Positions 32,376 to 43,456 of a stretch of DNA of 64,000 nt are shown piece by piece (position 1 is the first letter of the stretch; the number at the start of each line of letters is the position of its first letter). The notes beneath the pieces are model-generated. The model was not told the origin of the DNA. It saw only the letters and a list, made by a program, of their open reading frames with translations, and made no database searches. This DNA is from Zoogloea oleivorans (lineage in GTDB: Bacteria; Pseudomonadota; Gammaproteobacteria; Burkholderiales; Rhodocyclaceae), in assembly GCF_008107625.1 (NCBI RefSeq), contig NZ_SDKK01000019.1:1-64000 (forward strand), read 5' to 3'. The position numbers were made by a program, and so were the translations under genes.

Positions 32376-33548
32376 ATGATCATCGACAAGCTATTCGCCC
32401 TGATGGCCGAGAAAAAGGCCTCGGACATCTTCATTACCGTCGGCACCCCGATCCACATCAAGATCGACGGCAACACGCTGCCCATCAACCAGCAGGCCAT
32501 GGATCCGACGATGATCCATCGCATGGCCTACGAAATGATGACGCCGGAGCAGATCGAGCGCTTCGAAACCATGAAGGAGATGAACCTCTCCTTCGGCCGG
32601 CGCGACATGGGTAATTTTCGCGTCAATATCTTCTGGCAGCGCAACAGCATCGCCATCGTCGTGCGCTACATCATTGGCGAAATTCCCCGGCTGGAACACC
32701 TCGGCCTGCCCCAGGTGCTGGCCGACGTCATCATGGAAAAGCGTGGACTGGTGCTCGTCGTGGGCGCCACCGGTTCGGGCAAATCGACGACCATTGCCTC
32801 GATGCTGGATCACCGCAACGAAAACCGTTCCGGCCACATCCTGACGATTGAAGACCCGATCGAATATCTGTTCAAGCACAAGATGTCGATCGTCAATCAG
32901 CGGGAAATCGGACAGGACACCCTCGACTGGCAAAACGCCCTGCGCAACGCCATGCGACAGGCGCCCGACTGCATCCTGATCGGCGAAATCCGTGACAAGG
33001 AAACCATGGAGGCGGCCCTCGCCTATGCCCAGACCGGGCACCTGTGCCTGGCCACGCTACATGCCAACAACGCGTACCACGCGCTGAACCGGATCTTCAG
33101 CTTCTTCCCGACCGATGCACGTGCGCTGCTGTCCCTCGACCTTGCCGCGACGCTCAAGTGCATCATTTCCCAGCGCCTCGTCAAACGGCCGGACGGCGGA
33201 CGCATACCTGCCGTCGAGATCCTCCTCAACTCCCGTCAGGTCGCCGAACTCATAGAGCGCGGCGAAATCTCGGCGATCCGGGAAGCCATGGAGCAAAGCC
33301 TGGCCCAGGGCTCGCGGACCTTCGAGCAGGATCTCTTCCGTCTCTACAAGGACAAGGTCATCACCCTCGAGGAAGCGCTGGCCAACTCGGATTCGCCGAC
33401 CAATCTCTCGTGGCTCATCAACAACGCCCAGTTCGGCAACACGAACAACGAGAAATCGACGCGCCCTCCGTCCACCATTGATTTCGAGACGACCGAGCCG
33501 GACGGCTCCTCGTTCCGGGAATTCACCCTCGAACTCGACGACGACTAA
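32376..33548 (+). CDS. PilT/PilU family type IV pilus retraction ATPase
   Basis: 390 aa, PilU-like. Walker A is GATGSGKST (130-138), followed by the Asp-box ILTIEDPIEYLFKHKMSIVNQRE, Walker B CILIGEIRDKETME and the His-box TGHLCLATLHANN. The C-terminus has TNLSWLINN followed by a roughly 40-residue acidic tail ending ELDDD, a PilU-like rather than PilT-like trait. It would power or assist retraction of type IV pili. No pilT or other pilus gene is adjacent; it lies alone between dapD and dapE, 12 bases before dapE. Confidence 0.9.
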   Translation: MIIDKLFALMAEKKASDIFITVGTPIHIKIDGNTLPINQQAMDPTMIHRMAYEMMTPEQIERFETMKEMNLSFGRRDMGNFRVNIFWQRNSIAIVVRYIIGEIPRLEHLGLPQVLADVIMEKRGLVLVVGATGSGKSTTIASMLDHRNENRSGHILTIEDPIEYLFKHKMSIVNQREIGQDTLDWQNALRNAMRQAPDCILIGEIRDKETMEAALAYAQTGHLCLATLHANNAYHALNRIFSFFPTDARALLSLDLAATLKCIISQRLVKRPDGGRIPAVEILLNSRQVAELIERGEISAIREAMEQSLAQGSRTFEQDLFRLYKDKVITLEEALANSDSPTNLSWLINNAQFGNTNNEKSTRPPSTIDFETTEPDGSSFREFTLELDDD

Positions 33549-35659
<2,111 letters not shown>

Positions 35660-35705
35660 AAGCATTCGCCAATGAGGAATTGGTCGACCGTCTCGGTCGC
35701 CAGTC

Positions 35706-35799
35706 GTACTTATGATCTTGCTTGGGCTCGCAATGAAAAATTAAAGGCCCAGATCACGGGAAGTAACGAAAAACATAAAAGCAAGATCAAGGAGTACTT
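35706..35799 (+). promoter_or_regulatory. Leader with inverted and direct repeats before the response regulator
   Basis: A 10-base inverted repeat, GATCTTGCTT (35714-35723) and AAGCAAGATC (35779-35788), brackets 55 bases; the second arm directly precedes the ribosome-binding site AAGGAG. The nine bases GTACTTATG that include the ATG also occur at 35706-35714. Folding of the leader could influence translation; this is a proposal only. Confidence 0.35.
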
Positions 35800-36249
35800 A
35801 TGGCGACCGATCGCCCCATTCTTCTCGTAGAAGACAACCCCGACGATGAGGCGCTGACTCTTCGCGCCTTCAGCAAGAACAAGATAGCGAACCAGGTGGT
35901 CGTCGCACGAGATGGTGTCGAAGCCCTGGATTATCTTTTCTGCACGGGTCAGTACTCCTCCCGCGACAGCCTCGTCAATCCGGCCTTTGTATTGCTGGAT
36001 CTGAAGCTGCCGCGTATCGACGGACTGGAAGTATTACGCCGCATCCGTGCAGACGAACGCACGGCGCTCCTGCCGGTGGTCGTACTAACCACCTCGAAGG
36101 AACATCAGGATATTTTTGAAGCCTACCGACTCGGCGCCAACAGCTACATCCGCAAACCCGTGGATTTCGAACGTTTCCTGCAGGCTGTTGGTCAGCTGGG
36201 GCTTTACTGGTTGTCGCTGAACGAACCGTCGGATCCGACGGCCCGCTAG
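35800..36249 (+). CDS. Single-domain response regulator (Rcp1-like)
   Basis: 149 aa, a lone receiver domain. The acidic pocket is E11-D12, the phospho-acceptor Asp is D67 in VLLDLKLPRIDG, the switch Thr is in VVLTTSK (T97/T98) and the conserved Lys is K119 in YIRKP. The insert YLFCTGQYSSRDS after helix 2 is typical of the group that pairs with phytochrome-like or other hybrid kinases. There is no output domain and no kinase gene in the window, so the partner is unknown. It is convergent with gpx, with six bases between. Confidence 0.93.
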   Translation: MATDRPILLVEDNPDDEALTLRAFSKNKIANQVVVARDGVEALDYLFCTGQYSSRDSLVNPAFVLLDLKLPRIDGLEVLRRIRADERTALLPVVVLTTSKEHQDIFEAYRLGANSYIRKPVDFERFLQAVGQLGLYWLSLNEPSDPTAR

Positions 36250-36255
36250 AATGCG

Positions 36256-36750
36256 CTACAGCAGAGCTTCAATGTCTTTGGCCAGATCCTCTGGCGGGGT
36301 CATTGAGGCGTAACGCTTGACGGGCACACCCGCCTTGTCCACCAGAAACTTGGTGAAGTTCCACTTGACCGGCTGCGTCCCCAGGACCCCGGGCAGCGCC
36401 GCTGTCAGGAACTTGAAAAGCGGATGGGCATTGGCCCCATTGACCTCCACTTTTTCGGTCAGCAAGAAGCTGACGCCAAAATGAGTTTCACAGAAATGTG
36501 AAATCGCTGCTTCGTCACCCGGCTCCTGCCCACCAAACTGGTTGCACGGAAAGCCGATCACGACCAGCCCCCGCTCTCCGTAAGTCTCGTGCAGCTTCTG
36601 CAAGCCTGCGTATTGGGGCGTGAAACCGCACTGACTCGCCGTGTTGACGATCAGGACGACCTTGCCAGCAAGCTCATCGAAGCGGAGCGGTATTCCCGCC
36701 ACACTCCTGACGTCGAAACCCAGGATGTTGCCGGGCTCCTGAACGCTCAC
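36256..36750 (-). CDS. Glutathione peroxidase family thiol peroxidase
   Basis: 164 aa. It reduces hydroperoxides; bacterial Cys-type members often use thioredoxin rather than glutathione. The active site shows C41 in NTASQCGFTPQY, Gln in FPCNQFGGQEPG and Trp/Asn in KWNFTKFLV. A second Cys (C87, SHFCETHFG) could be the resolving residue. No selenocysteine is needed. The start is GTG overlapping the iscX stop (GTGA), so it is coupled to the end of the isc operon, an uncommon place for this gene. Confidence 0.93.
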   Translation of the reverse strand: MSVQEPGNILGFDVRSVAGIPLRFDELAGKVVLIVNTASQCGFTPQYAGLQKLHETYGERGLVVIGFPCNQFGGQEPGDEAAISHFCETHFGVSFLLTEKVEVNGANAHPLFKFLTAALPGVLGTQPVKWNFTKFLVDKAGVPVKRYASMTPPEDLAKDIEALL

Positions 36751-36941
36751 TCGACCTCCTCGATCCAGGCGGCCTGGATGGCCTCCAGCACGCGCTCACC
36801 GCAATGCTTCGGATCGTCATTGAACTCCGGCAGTGCAATGACCCACTTCATCAGATCGACAAAGTTGATCTTCAGTGGATCCACCTGCGGATGGGCATCC
36901 GAGAGCTGGATCGCAATTTCCTGAACATCGGTCCACTTCAT
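36747..36941 (-). CDS. iscX: Fe-S assembly protein IscX
   Basis: 64 aa, near the family length of 66. A small acidic protein that binds IscS and iron and tunes the rate of cluster assembly. MKWTDVQEIAIQLSDAHP and the C-terminal CGERVLEAIQAAWIEEVE are diagnostic. The ATG at 36941 shares one base with the fdx stop (TGATG); the longer open frame upstream lies inside fdx. Confidence 0.95.
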   Translation of the reverse strand: MKWTDVQEIAIQLSDAHPQVDPLKINFVDLMKWVIALPEFNDDPKHCGERVLEAIQAAWIEEVE

Positions 36942-37282
36942 CAGTGCTTCCCTTCCCGCGCCATGTTGATGGAGTACTTCGGAATCTCGACCGTCAGCGG
37001 CACGGAGCCCACCACGGCCTGACACGACAGGCGGGATGCAGGCTCAAGACCCCAGGCCTTGTCGAGGAGATCCTCTTCAAGTTCTTCCGCCGGCTCCAGG
37101 CTGTTGAAGCCGTCGCGGATGATCACGTGACAGGTCGTGCACGCACAGGATTTCTCGCAGGCATGTTCGATCTCGATCCCGTTGGCAAGCAGGCTGTCGC
37201 AGATGGTCTGGCCGGGCTCGGCTTCAATTACGGCGCCTTCGGGGCATAGCTCCACATGGGGAAGCACAATCAATGTAGTCAT
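36941..37282 (-). CDS. fdx: ISC-type [2Fe-2S] ferredoxin
   Basis: 113 aa. An electron donor for cluster assembly on IscU. Cluster ligands are C42, C48, C51 and C87, the same spacing and numbering as E. coli Fdx, with an extra C46. The order hscA-fdx-iscX is conserved. It begins 21 bases after hscA. Confidence 0.97.
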   Translation of the reverse strand: MTTLIVLPHVELCPEGAVIEAEPGQTICDSLLANGIEIEHACEKSCACTTCHVIIRDGFNSLEPAEELEEDLLDKAWGLEPASRLSCQAVVGSVPLTVEIPKYSINMAREGKH

Positions 37283-37303
37283 GAGTTCTCAGTCCGGATT
37301 CGT

Positions 37304-39172
37304 TCAGAGCCGGATATCGTCAATCTTCTGGCCGGCCAGCGCACCACGGATGCTCTTGTCCATACGGCGTGACGCGAATTCGTTGGAGGCCCGGTTGAAG
37401 GCTTCCAGCTGGATTTTGATGGCGCGCGCTTCAGACCCTTCGGCAGCGGTGCGCAGGGCCGCGATGGCCTTATCCAGTTCACTGCGTTCCGCGTCGCTCA
37501 GCAGCGCACCGTCCAGAGCCAGTGCGTGCTCGGTCGCCTCGATGACCCGGGCGGCTTCCACCTGTTGCTCCTTGAGGCCACGCTGCTCCATATCCTGCTT
37601 CGCGTGTTCAAAACCGGCCTTCAGCATACCGGCAATTTCGTCATCGGCAAGGCCGTAAGACGGTTTCACTTCGACCCGGGCTTCCGCACCGGTGGTGGTT
37701 TCCCGCGCCGATACGGACAGAAGGCCATCCGCATCCACCTGGAAAGTCACACGGATGCGTGCAGCACCGGCCACCATGGGGGGAATGCCACGCAGTTCAA
37801 AGCGGGCCAGGGAACGACAATCGGAGACCAGCTCACGCTCACCCTGGACCACATGGAAGGCCATCGCCGTCTGGCCGTCCTTGAAAGTGGTGAACTCCTG
37901 GGCCCGCGCCGTCGGAATCGTCGAATTGCGGGGGATGATCTTCTCGACCAGACCGCCCATCGTCTCGATACCGAGGGACAGGGGGATCACATCGAGGAGC
38001 AGCCATTCTTCCTCGGCTGCCCGGTTACCAGCCAGCACATTGGCCTGCATGGCCGCACCGACGGCGACGACTGTATCCGGATCGAGGTTGGTCAGCGGGG
38101 TCTGGCCGAAGAATTCGCCGACCGCCTGCTGCACATGGGGCATTCGCGTCGCACCGCCCACCATCACCACACCTTTCACGTCTTCCTGGCTGAGTCCGGC
38201 ATCACGCAGGGCCTTCTTCAGCGGCTTGAGGGTCTTGGTGACCAGGTGACGGGTCAGTTCGACAAAGGCAGCCCGATCAATGACGAGATCGACTTCATCA
38301 CCGCTGTCGAGGGTCATCTGGATGGGTACCGACTCGTCGAGGGTCAGGCGCTCCTTGACCTCGCGGGCCTTCATCAGCAGACGCCGGGAATCCCGGTCGG
38401 AAGGCAGCGAAATACCGGCGTTGTCGAGAATCCAGCAGAACAGGCGGTGATCGAAATCATCGCCGCCCAAGGCCGCATCGCCATTGGTGGACACCACCTC
38501 GAACACTCCCCGCGACAGGCGCAGGATGGAGATGTCGAAGGTGCCGCCACCCAGGTCATACACCGCGTAAACGCCTTCCGAGGCATTCTCGAGGCCGTAG
38601 GCGATGGCTGCTGCCGTCGGCTCGTTGAGCAGGCGCAGCACATTGAGGCCAGCCAGCCGGGACGCATCCTTGGTGGCTTGGCGCTGGGCTTCGTCGAAAT
38701 AGGCCGGAACGGTGATCACCGCACCGGTGAGTTCGCCGCCGAGGCTCCGCTCGGCGCGCAAACGCAGATCCTTGAGGATTTCGGCCGACACTTCCACCGG
38801 GCTCTTCACACCCTGCACGGTACGCAGGCGAACCATGCCTTCGGCGTCCACGAAATCGTAGGGCATGGTTTCCACGTGGGCCACATCTCTCAGGCCACGC
38901 CCCATGAAGCGCTTTACCGACACGATGGTGTTGCGCGGGTCGGTAGCCTGGGAGGCGTGGGCCTTGCGCCCCACCACGATCTGCCCATCGGGCAGGTAAT
39001 GCACAACGGACGGCAACAGCATCTTGCCGTCCTCATCCTGCAAACACAGGGTCACACCATTGCGAACCGTCGCCACCAGCGAGTTGGTCGTGCCCAGATC
39101 AATCCCAACCGCCAGGCGGTGTTGATGGGGCTCGGTGGACATGCCCGGTTCGGAAATTTGCAGCAAAGCCAT
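37304..39172 (-). CDS. hscA: Fe-S cluster assembly chaperone HscA
   Basis: 622 aa, Hsp70 family. It binds the LPPVK motif of IscU and uses ATP to promote cluster transfer. The start [17 protein letters not shown] followed by [14 protein letters not shown] is typical of HscA rather than DnaK. Later ATPase motifs include [16 protein letters not shown] and [14 protein letters not shown]. The substrate-binding domain and a shortened lid complete the length. It shares one base with the hscB stop. Confidence 0.98.
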   Translation of the reverse strand: MALLQISEPGMSTEPHQHRLAVGIDLGTTNSLVATVRNGVTLCLQDEDGKMLLPSVVHYLPDGQIVVGRKAHASQATDPRNTIVSVKRFMGRGLRDVAHVETMPYDFVDAEGMVRLRTVQGVKSPVEVSAEILKDLRLRAERSLGGELTGAVITVPAYFDEAQRQATKDASRLAGLNVLRLLNEPTAAAIAYGLENASEGVYAVYDLGGGTFDISILRLSRGVFEVVSTNGDAALGGDDFDHRLFCWILDNAGISLPSDRDSRRLLMKAREVKERLTLDESVPIQMTLDSGDEVDLVIDRAAFVELTRHLVTKTLKPLKKALRDAGLSQEDVKGVVMVGGATRMPHVQQAVGEFFGQTPLTNLDPDTVVAVGAAMQANVLAGNRAAEEEWLLLDVIPLSLGIETMGGLVEKIIPRNSTIPTARAQEFTTFKDGQTAMAFHVVQGERELVSDCRSLARFELRGIPPMVAGAARIRVTFQVDADGLLSVSARETTTGAEARVEVKPSYGLADDEIAGMLKAGFEHAKQDMEQRGLKEQQVEAARVIEATEHALALDGALLSDAERSELDKAIAALRTAAEGSEARAIKIQLEAFNRASNEFASRRMDKSIRGALAGQKIDDIRL

Positions 39173-39702
39173 CAGGATTCCAGCGCCGTCAAGGCATCGT
39201 TGATTTCATGTTGCAGCTTCTCGAGAAATTTGAGGCGCCGGACGCTGTCTGCCGCGCCCTCCAGATCACCGCTCTCGTCGAGCTGGGCGGCGAGCTGCTC
39301 GACCAGCGTCTTTGTGCTGTGGCGGATGCGCCGGGACAGCTCCTCGAGGGTATCCTCATCGGCGGCATCCCGCGCTTCACCCAGGGCCTCGCGCCACTCC
39401 ATCTGCTCCATCAGGAACTCGGAGGACATGGCGGTGTTGGTGTCGAAAGCCGGATCGACGCCACGCAACTCCAGCAGGTAATGCCCGCGTGTCAGCGGAC
39501 TTTTCAGGGTGCGAAAAGCCTCGTTGGCGTGGGTGGCCCACTGCATGGACAGACGCTTTTCGGCATCTGAAAGATGGGCAAAGCGGTCGGGATGGACCCT
39601 GCCCTGAATGTCGAGATAAGCCTGCTCCAGCCTGTCCATGTCGATGGAGAAGGCGGGAGTCAGCCCGAACAGCGCGAAGAAGTCCTGCCGCAGATCCAGC
39701 AT
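39172..39702 (-). CDS. hscB: J-type co-chaperone HscB
   Basis: 176 aa (E. coli 171). It delivers IscU to HscA and stimulates its ATPase. The N-terminal J domain has H37-P38-D39 in GRVHPDRF. The C-terminal three-helix part, which contacts IscU, follows. It starts one base after the iscA stop and overlaps hscA by one. Confidence 0.97.
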   Translation of the reverse strand: MLDLRQDFFALFGLTPAFSIDMDRLEQAYLDIQGRVHPDRFAHLSDAEKRLSMQWATHANEAFRTLKSPLTRGHYLLELRGVDPAFDTNTAMSSEFLMEQMEWREALGEARDAADEDTLEELSRRIRHSTKTLVEQLAAQLDESGDLEGAADSVRRLKFLEKLQHEINDALTALES

Positions 39703-39703
39703 G

Positions 39704-40027
39704 TCAGACGGTAAAGCTTTCGCCGCAACCGCACTGATCCTTCACGTTCGGATTGTTGAACTTGAAACCCTCGTTCAAGCCTTCACGGACAAAATCCAGC
39801 TCGGTGCCGTCCATGTAAGGCAGGCTCTTCGGGTCGATCATTACCTTCAGTCCGTGGGATTCGAAAACCACGTCTTCCGGCAGCACCTCGTCGGCAAACT
39901 CCAGCTTGTAGGCCATCCCGGAACAGCCCGAAGTACGCACGCCAAGGCGAATGCCGACGCCCTTGCCGCGCTTGGCGATGAAGTTACCGATATGCGTTGC
40001 TGCCTTGTCGGACAGGGTCACTGCCAT
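39704..40027 (-). CDS. iscA: Iron-sulfur carrier protein IscA
   Basis: 107 aa A-type carrier that accepts clusters or iron and passes them to apoproteins. The three conserved Cys are C35 (TSGCSGMAY), C99 and C101 (CGCGESF). The ATG at 40027 is fixed by the homologous start [13 protein letters not shown]; the in-frame extension upstream overlaps iscU. The spacing to iscU is 13 bases. Confidence 0.96.
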   Translation of the reverse strand: MAVTLSDKAATHIGNFIAKRGKGVGIRLGVRTSGCSGMAYKLEFADEVLPEDVVFESHGLKVMIDPKSLPYMDGTELDFVREGLNEGFKFNNPNVKDQCGCGESFTV

Positions 40028-40040
40028 GATCGCGTTCCTT

Positions 40041-40424
40041 TCAGCTGTTGTGCTTTTTCTTGTAATCCTCGACCGCCGCCTTGATGGCATCTTCAGCCAG
40101 AATCGAGCAGTGGATCTTCACCGGCGGCAGGGCCAGTTCTTCGGCGATGGCGGTGTTCTTGATTTCCAGCGCCTGGTCGAGGGTCTTGCCCTTCACCCAT
40201 TCGGTGACCAGCGAGCTCGACGCAATGGCGGAGCCACAGCCGTAGGTCTTGAACTTGGCATCTTCGATGATGCCATCCTTGCCCACCTTGATCTGCAACT
40301 TCATTACGTCGCCACAGGCCGGTGCGCCGACCATGCCGGTACCCACGCCGTCATCTTCCTTCTTGAAAGCGCCGACGTTGCGGGGATTTTCGTAGTGGTC
40401 CAGAACCTTTTCGCTATATGCCAT
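40041..40424 (-). CDS. iscU: Fe-S cluster scaffold IscU
   Basis: 127 aa. The scaffold on which [2Fe-2S] clusters form from IscS sulfur. Ligands are C37, D39, C63, H105 and C106, and the HscA recognition motif LPPVK is at 99-103. All key residues are present, so it is a full scaffold rather than a NifU-like fragment. It lies 13 bases after iscS. Confidence 0.98.
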   Translation of the reverse strand: MAYSEKVLDHYENPRNVGAFKKEDDGVGTGMVGAPACGDVMKLQIKVGKDGIIEDAKFKTYGCGSAIASSSLVTEWVKGKTLDQALEIKNTAIAEELALPPVKIHCSILAEDAIKAAVEDYKKKHNS

Positions 40425-40437
40425 TTTCGTTCTCCTG

Positions 40438-41649
40438 TCAGTGCGCTGCCCATTGCACGCTATCGAGATCAACGCCTTCCTTGAACATGTCCCACAGGGG
40501 CGACAGTTCGCGGAGCTTTCCGATCTTGCGCTGCAACAATTCAATTGTGAAGTCGATTTCCTCGACCGTCGTGAAGCGGCCGATGGTGAAACGGATGGAG
40601 CTGTGGGCCAGTTCGTCGTTGCGGCCAAGGGCGCGCAACACATAGGACGGCTCGAGGCTGGCCGAGGTGCAGGCCGAACCGCTGGACACGGCAATATCCT
40701 TGATCGCCATGATCAGGGATTCACCTTCCACATAGGCAAAGCTGATGTTCAGGTTGTGGGGCACACGGTGCTCCATGTCCCCGTTAACAAAGGTTTCCTC
40801 GATAGTGGACAAGCCGGCCAGCAGGCGGTCGCGCAGTTCGCGGACGCGCTGGTTCTCCTCGGCCATTTCCACGCGAGCCAGGCGGAAGGCTTCGCCCATG
40901 CCGACGATCTGGTGCGTTGCCAGCGTGCCGGAACGCAGGCCACGCTCGTGGCCACCGCCGTGCATCTGGGCTTCCAGGCGGACACGCGGCTTGCGCCGCA
41001 CGTAGAGGGCACCGATACCCTTCGGGCCGTAGGTTTTGTGGGCGCTGAAGGACATCAGGTCCACCTTCAGCTTCGACAGGTCGATGTCGACCTTGCCGGT
41101 AGCCTGGGCCGCATCCACGTGGAAAATGATGCCCTTCTCGCGGCACAGCTCGCCAATCTCGGCGATCGGCTGGACCACGCCGACTTCGTTGTTCACGAAC
41201 ATCACCGAAATGACCACGGTGTCCGGACGGATGGCTGCCTTCAGGGCTTCCAGATCCACCAGGCCATTTTCCTGCACGTCCAGATAGGTCGCCTCGAACC
41301 CCTGCCGTTCGAGCTCGCGAACGGTGTCCAGCACCGCCTTGTGCTCGGTCTTCAGGGTAATGATGTGCTTGCCCTTGCCCGAGTAAAAATGGGCCGCACC
41401 CTTGATGGCCAGATTGTTCGACTCGGTCGCGCCGGAGGTCCAGATGATCTCCTTCGGATCGGCGCCCACCAGCGCGGCGACATCTTCCCGCGCCTCTTCG
41501 ACCGCCTTTTCCGCCGTCCAGCCAAAGGCGTGGCTGCGGGATGCCGGGTTGCCGAACAGTTCCGTCAGGTACGGAATCATCTTCTCCGCCACGCGGGGAT
41601 CTACCGGCGTGGTCGCGGAGTAATCGAGGTAGATCGGAAACTTGAGCAT
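40438..41649 (-). CDS. iscS: Cysteine desulfurase IscS
   Basis: 403 aa PLP enzyme that takes sulfur from cysteine for Fe-S clusters and tRNA thiolation. The PLP Lys is K205 ([12 protein letters not shown]) and the catalytic Cys is C327 in [17 protein letters not shown], on the long flexible loop of group I enzymes. Two in-frame ATGs compete: GGAG lies nine bases before the one used (41649) and only three before that at 41655, which would add two residues. It stands immediately after a second cysteine desulfurase gene. Confidence 0.97.
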   Translation of the reverse strand: MLKFPIYLDYSATTPVDPRVAEKMIPYLTELFGNPASRSHAFGWTAEKAVEEAREDVAALVGADPKEIIWTSGATESNNLAIKGAAHFYSGKGKHIITLKTEHKAVLDTVRELERQGFEATYLDVQENGLVDLEALKAAIRPDTVVISVMFVNNEVGVVQPIAEIGELCREKGIIFHVDAAQATGKVDIDLSKLKVDLMSFSAHKTYGPKGIGALYVRRKPRVRLEAQMHGGGHERGLRSGTLATHQIVGMGEAFRLARVEMAEENQRVRELRDRLLAGLSTIEETFVNGDMEHRVPHNLNISFAYVEGESLIMAIKDIAVSSGSACTSASLEPSYVLRALGRNDELAHSSIRFTIGRFTTVEEIDFTIELLQRKIGKLRELSPLWDMFKEGVDLDSVQWAAH

Positions 41650-41692
41650 CTTCATCTTCTCCGTGCTGCAAAAATTAAGTCGTTCCAACAAC

Positions 41693-42841
41693 TTAGACCG
41701 TCATGGCGGTCAGGGTTCGGAGGCTCGCGAGATTCTCGCCGAGCGCCGTCAAAAATCCATCCACATCCTGCTGCGTACTGGCAGAACCGAGGCTCATGCG
41801 AACCGCTGCGCGGGCCAGACTGCTTTCCACCCCCATCGCCAGCAGCGTGTGGGAAGGTTCCGGGTTGGCACTGGAGCAGGCCGAACCGCTCGCCACCGCA
41901 AAACCCGCCCGGTCCAGCTTGCCGACCAGGGTGTCGCCATCCACACCGGGAATAGCGAAAAAACTCGTGTTCGGCAGACGCAGGGCATCTACCGAAAAAA
42001 TCCGTGCATCCATCTGCCGCAGGCCGGCCTCCAGTCGCTGCCGCAGCCCGGCCAGATGCAGCGCCCGCTCTTCAACTTGCGCAGCGGCCAGTTCGCAAGC
42101 CTTGCCGAATCCGACAATTGCCATCACGTTTTCGGTACCGGAACGCAGATTCCGCTCCTGCCCGCCGCCGGCAACAAGGGGCGCCAGCTCCACCCGCTTG
42201 TCCACGATCAGGGCACCGGCCCCGATCGGGCCATAAATCTTGTGGGACGACAGGGTAAGGCCATGCACACCCAGCGCCCGAAAATCCACTTTCATCTTGC
42301 CGAGGGCCTGCACCGCATCGCAGTGCATCCAGCCACCCCTGGCGCGAACCCCTGCTGCAAGGGCAGCCACATTCTGGATGACGCCCGTCTCGTTGTTGGC
42401 GAGCATGACAGACACCAAGCGCGGCTTCTCTGCCAGCAAACCTTCAAACGCCTGCGGATTAATCCGCCCAGCCCCATCAACGCGGATTTCTTCAAGGCGC
42501 CAGCCGCTTTTAAGCAGTTGCCGGGCCGGCTCCCTGACGCAGGGATGCTCGATGGCACTGACGACCACCAGGCCCGGCCTCATGGTGGCCGCGGCGCCCT
42601 TGAGAAACAGGTTGTTCGCCTCCGACCCCCCGCTGGTGAAAATCACCTCGGTAGGGTGGGCATTCACCGCCGCCGCCACCTGTCCCCGGGCCTCGTCGAT
42701 GGCCTTGCGGGCCGCCCGGCCGTATTCGTGGCGACTCGACGCATTGCCGAAGCGATCCCGAAACCACGGCAACATCGCCTCACGCACCGCCGGATCGAGG
42801 GGCGTTGTGGCGTTGTAATCGAGGTAAACCGGGGCAAACAC
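41693..42841 (-). CDS. Second cysteine desulfurase, NifS-like
   Basis: 382 aa. The PLP Lys is K201 ([15 protein letters not shown]) and the catalytic Cys is C322 ([19 protein letters not shown]). It belongs to the same IscS/NifS group but is clearly diverged from the neighbouring iscS. It lies 18 bases after iscR and before iscS, inside the isc operon. No nif genes are near, so a nitrogenase role is not supported by context. It may supply sulfur for a separate acceptor or act under different conditions; this is inference. Confidence 0.93.
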   Translation of the reverse strand: MFAPVYLDYNATTPLDPAVREAMLPWFRDRFGNASSRHEYGRAARKAIDEARGQVAAAVNAHPTEVIFTSGGSEANNLFLKGAAATMRPGLVVVSAIEHPCVREPARQLLKSGWRLEEIRVDGAGRINPQAFEGLLAEKPRLVSVMLANNETGVIQNVAALAAGVRARGGWMHCDAVQALGKMKVDFRALGVHGLTLSSHKIYGPIGAGALIVDKRVELAPLVAGGGQERNLRSGTENVMAIVGFGKACELAAAQVEERALHLAGLRQRLEAGLRQMDARIFSVDALRLPNTSFFAIPGVDGDTLVGKLDRAGFAVASGSACSSANPEPSHTLLAMGVESSLARAAVRMSLGSASTQQDVDGFLTALGENLASLRTLTAMTV

Positions 42842-42859
42842 GACTATTCTCCGCGTGAA

Positions 42860-43348
42860 TCAGGCCGTCAGGGGCAGCTTGCTGCCAGACCGGCAGGCCG
42901 TCGGCGAACGTTCGTCGTGCAGTATCGAAACCTGTCCCACCTTTTGCCGCTGCTGCTCCACCAGGCTCCCCAGCGTCACCGAATGCAGGTATTCATACAT
43001 GCGGCGGTTGAGGTTGGTCCACAAATCGTGAGTCATGCAGCGATGCTCGTCGAGACAGTTTTCCTTGCCACCGCAGGAGGTTGCATCAAGGGGTTCATCC
43101 ACCGCCGCAATGATGTCCGCCACCGTGATCGAGCCCATGTTCCGGGCCAGGGCATAACCGCCCCCCGGGCCGCGCACGCTGCTCACCAGCTCGAAACGGC
43201 GGAGCTTGCCGAACAACTGCTCAAGGTAGGAAAGTGAAATCCGCTGACGGTCGGCAATGCCTGCCAGCGTTACCGGCCCGTCCGCACAGCGAAGCGCCAG
43301 ATCGATCATTGCCGTTACAGCAAAACGACCTTTGGTGGTGAGTCTCAT
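42860..43348 (-). CDS. iscR: Fe-S cluster-sensing regulator IscR
   Basis: 162 aa Rrf2-family regulator that represses the isc operon when it carries a [2Fe-2S] cluster. The winged helix is at the N-terminus (MRLTTKGRFAVTAMIDLAL). Ligands C92, C98, C104 and H107 match the E. coli numbering exactly. Autoregulation is supported by two candidate binding sites that overlap its promoter. It is the first gene of the isc unit. Confidence 0.97.
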   Translation of the reverse strand: MRLTTKGRFAVTAMIDLALRCADGPVTLAGIADRQRISLSYLEQLFGKLRRFELVSSVRGPGGGYALARNMGSITVADIIAAVDEPLDATSCGGKENCLDEHRCMTHDLWTNLNRRMYEYLHSVTLGSLVEQQRQKVGQVSILHDERSPTACRSGSKLPLTA

Positions 43349-43374
43349 GTCGGCTCCCGGGGGCTGGTAAATGA

Positions 43375-43399
43375 ATAGTTGAACAATTCACTCAACAAT
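43375..43399 (-). promoter_or_regulatory. IscR type 1-like site, promoter-proximal
   Basis: A 25-base element matching 21 of 25 positions of the E. coli type 1 IscR consensus on either strand. It overlaps the -10 box and expected start of the iscR promoter, 27 bases before the iscR ATG. It is adjacent to a second site, three bases away. Confidence 0.6.
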
Positions 43400-43423
43400 A
43401 TCAAACCCGACCAAATCAATCAA
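43395..43423 (-). promoter_or_regulatory. Promoter of the isc operon
   Basis: Minus-strand TTGATT (43423-43418), a 17-base spacer and TATTGT (43400-43395). Transcription would begin near 43388, about 40 bases before iscR. Both boxes lie within the two IscR-like sites, consistent with repression by holo-IscR. Confidence 0.5.
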
Positions 43424-43427
43424 CTAT
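43403..43427 (-). promoter_or_regulatory. IscR type 1-like site, promoter-distal
   Basis: A 25-base element matching 22 of 25 positions of the E. coli type 1 IscR consensus. It covers the -35 box and spacer. The centre-to-centre distance to the other site is 28 bases, somewhat under three helical turns. Confidence 0.65.
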
Positions 43428-43456
43428 TTCGCAGCCTGCCCAAAGCGCGCCAGCGC

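Noticed and set aside
41693-42841. Nitrogenase-specific NifS
   Set aside because: No nif genes are in the window, and the gene lies inside an isc operon, so only the general NifS-like label is supported.
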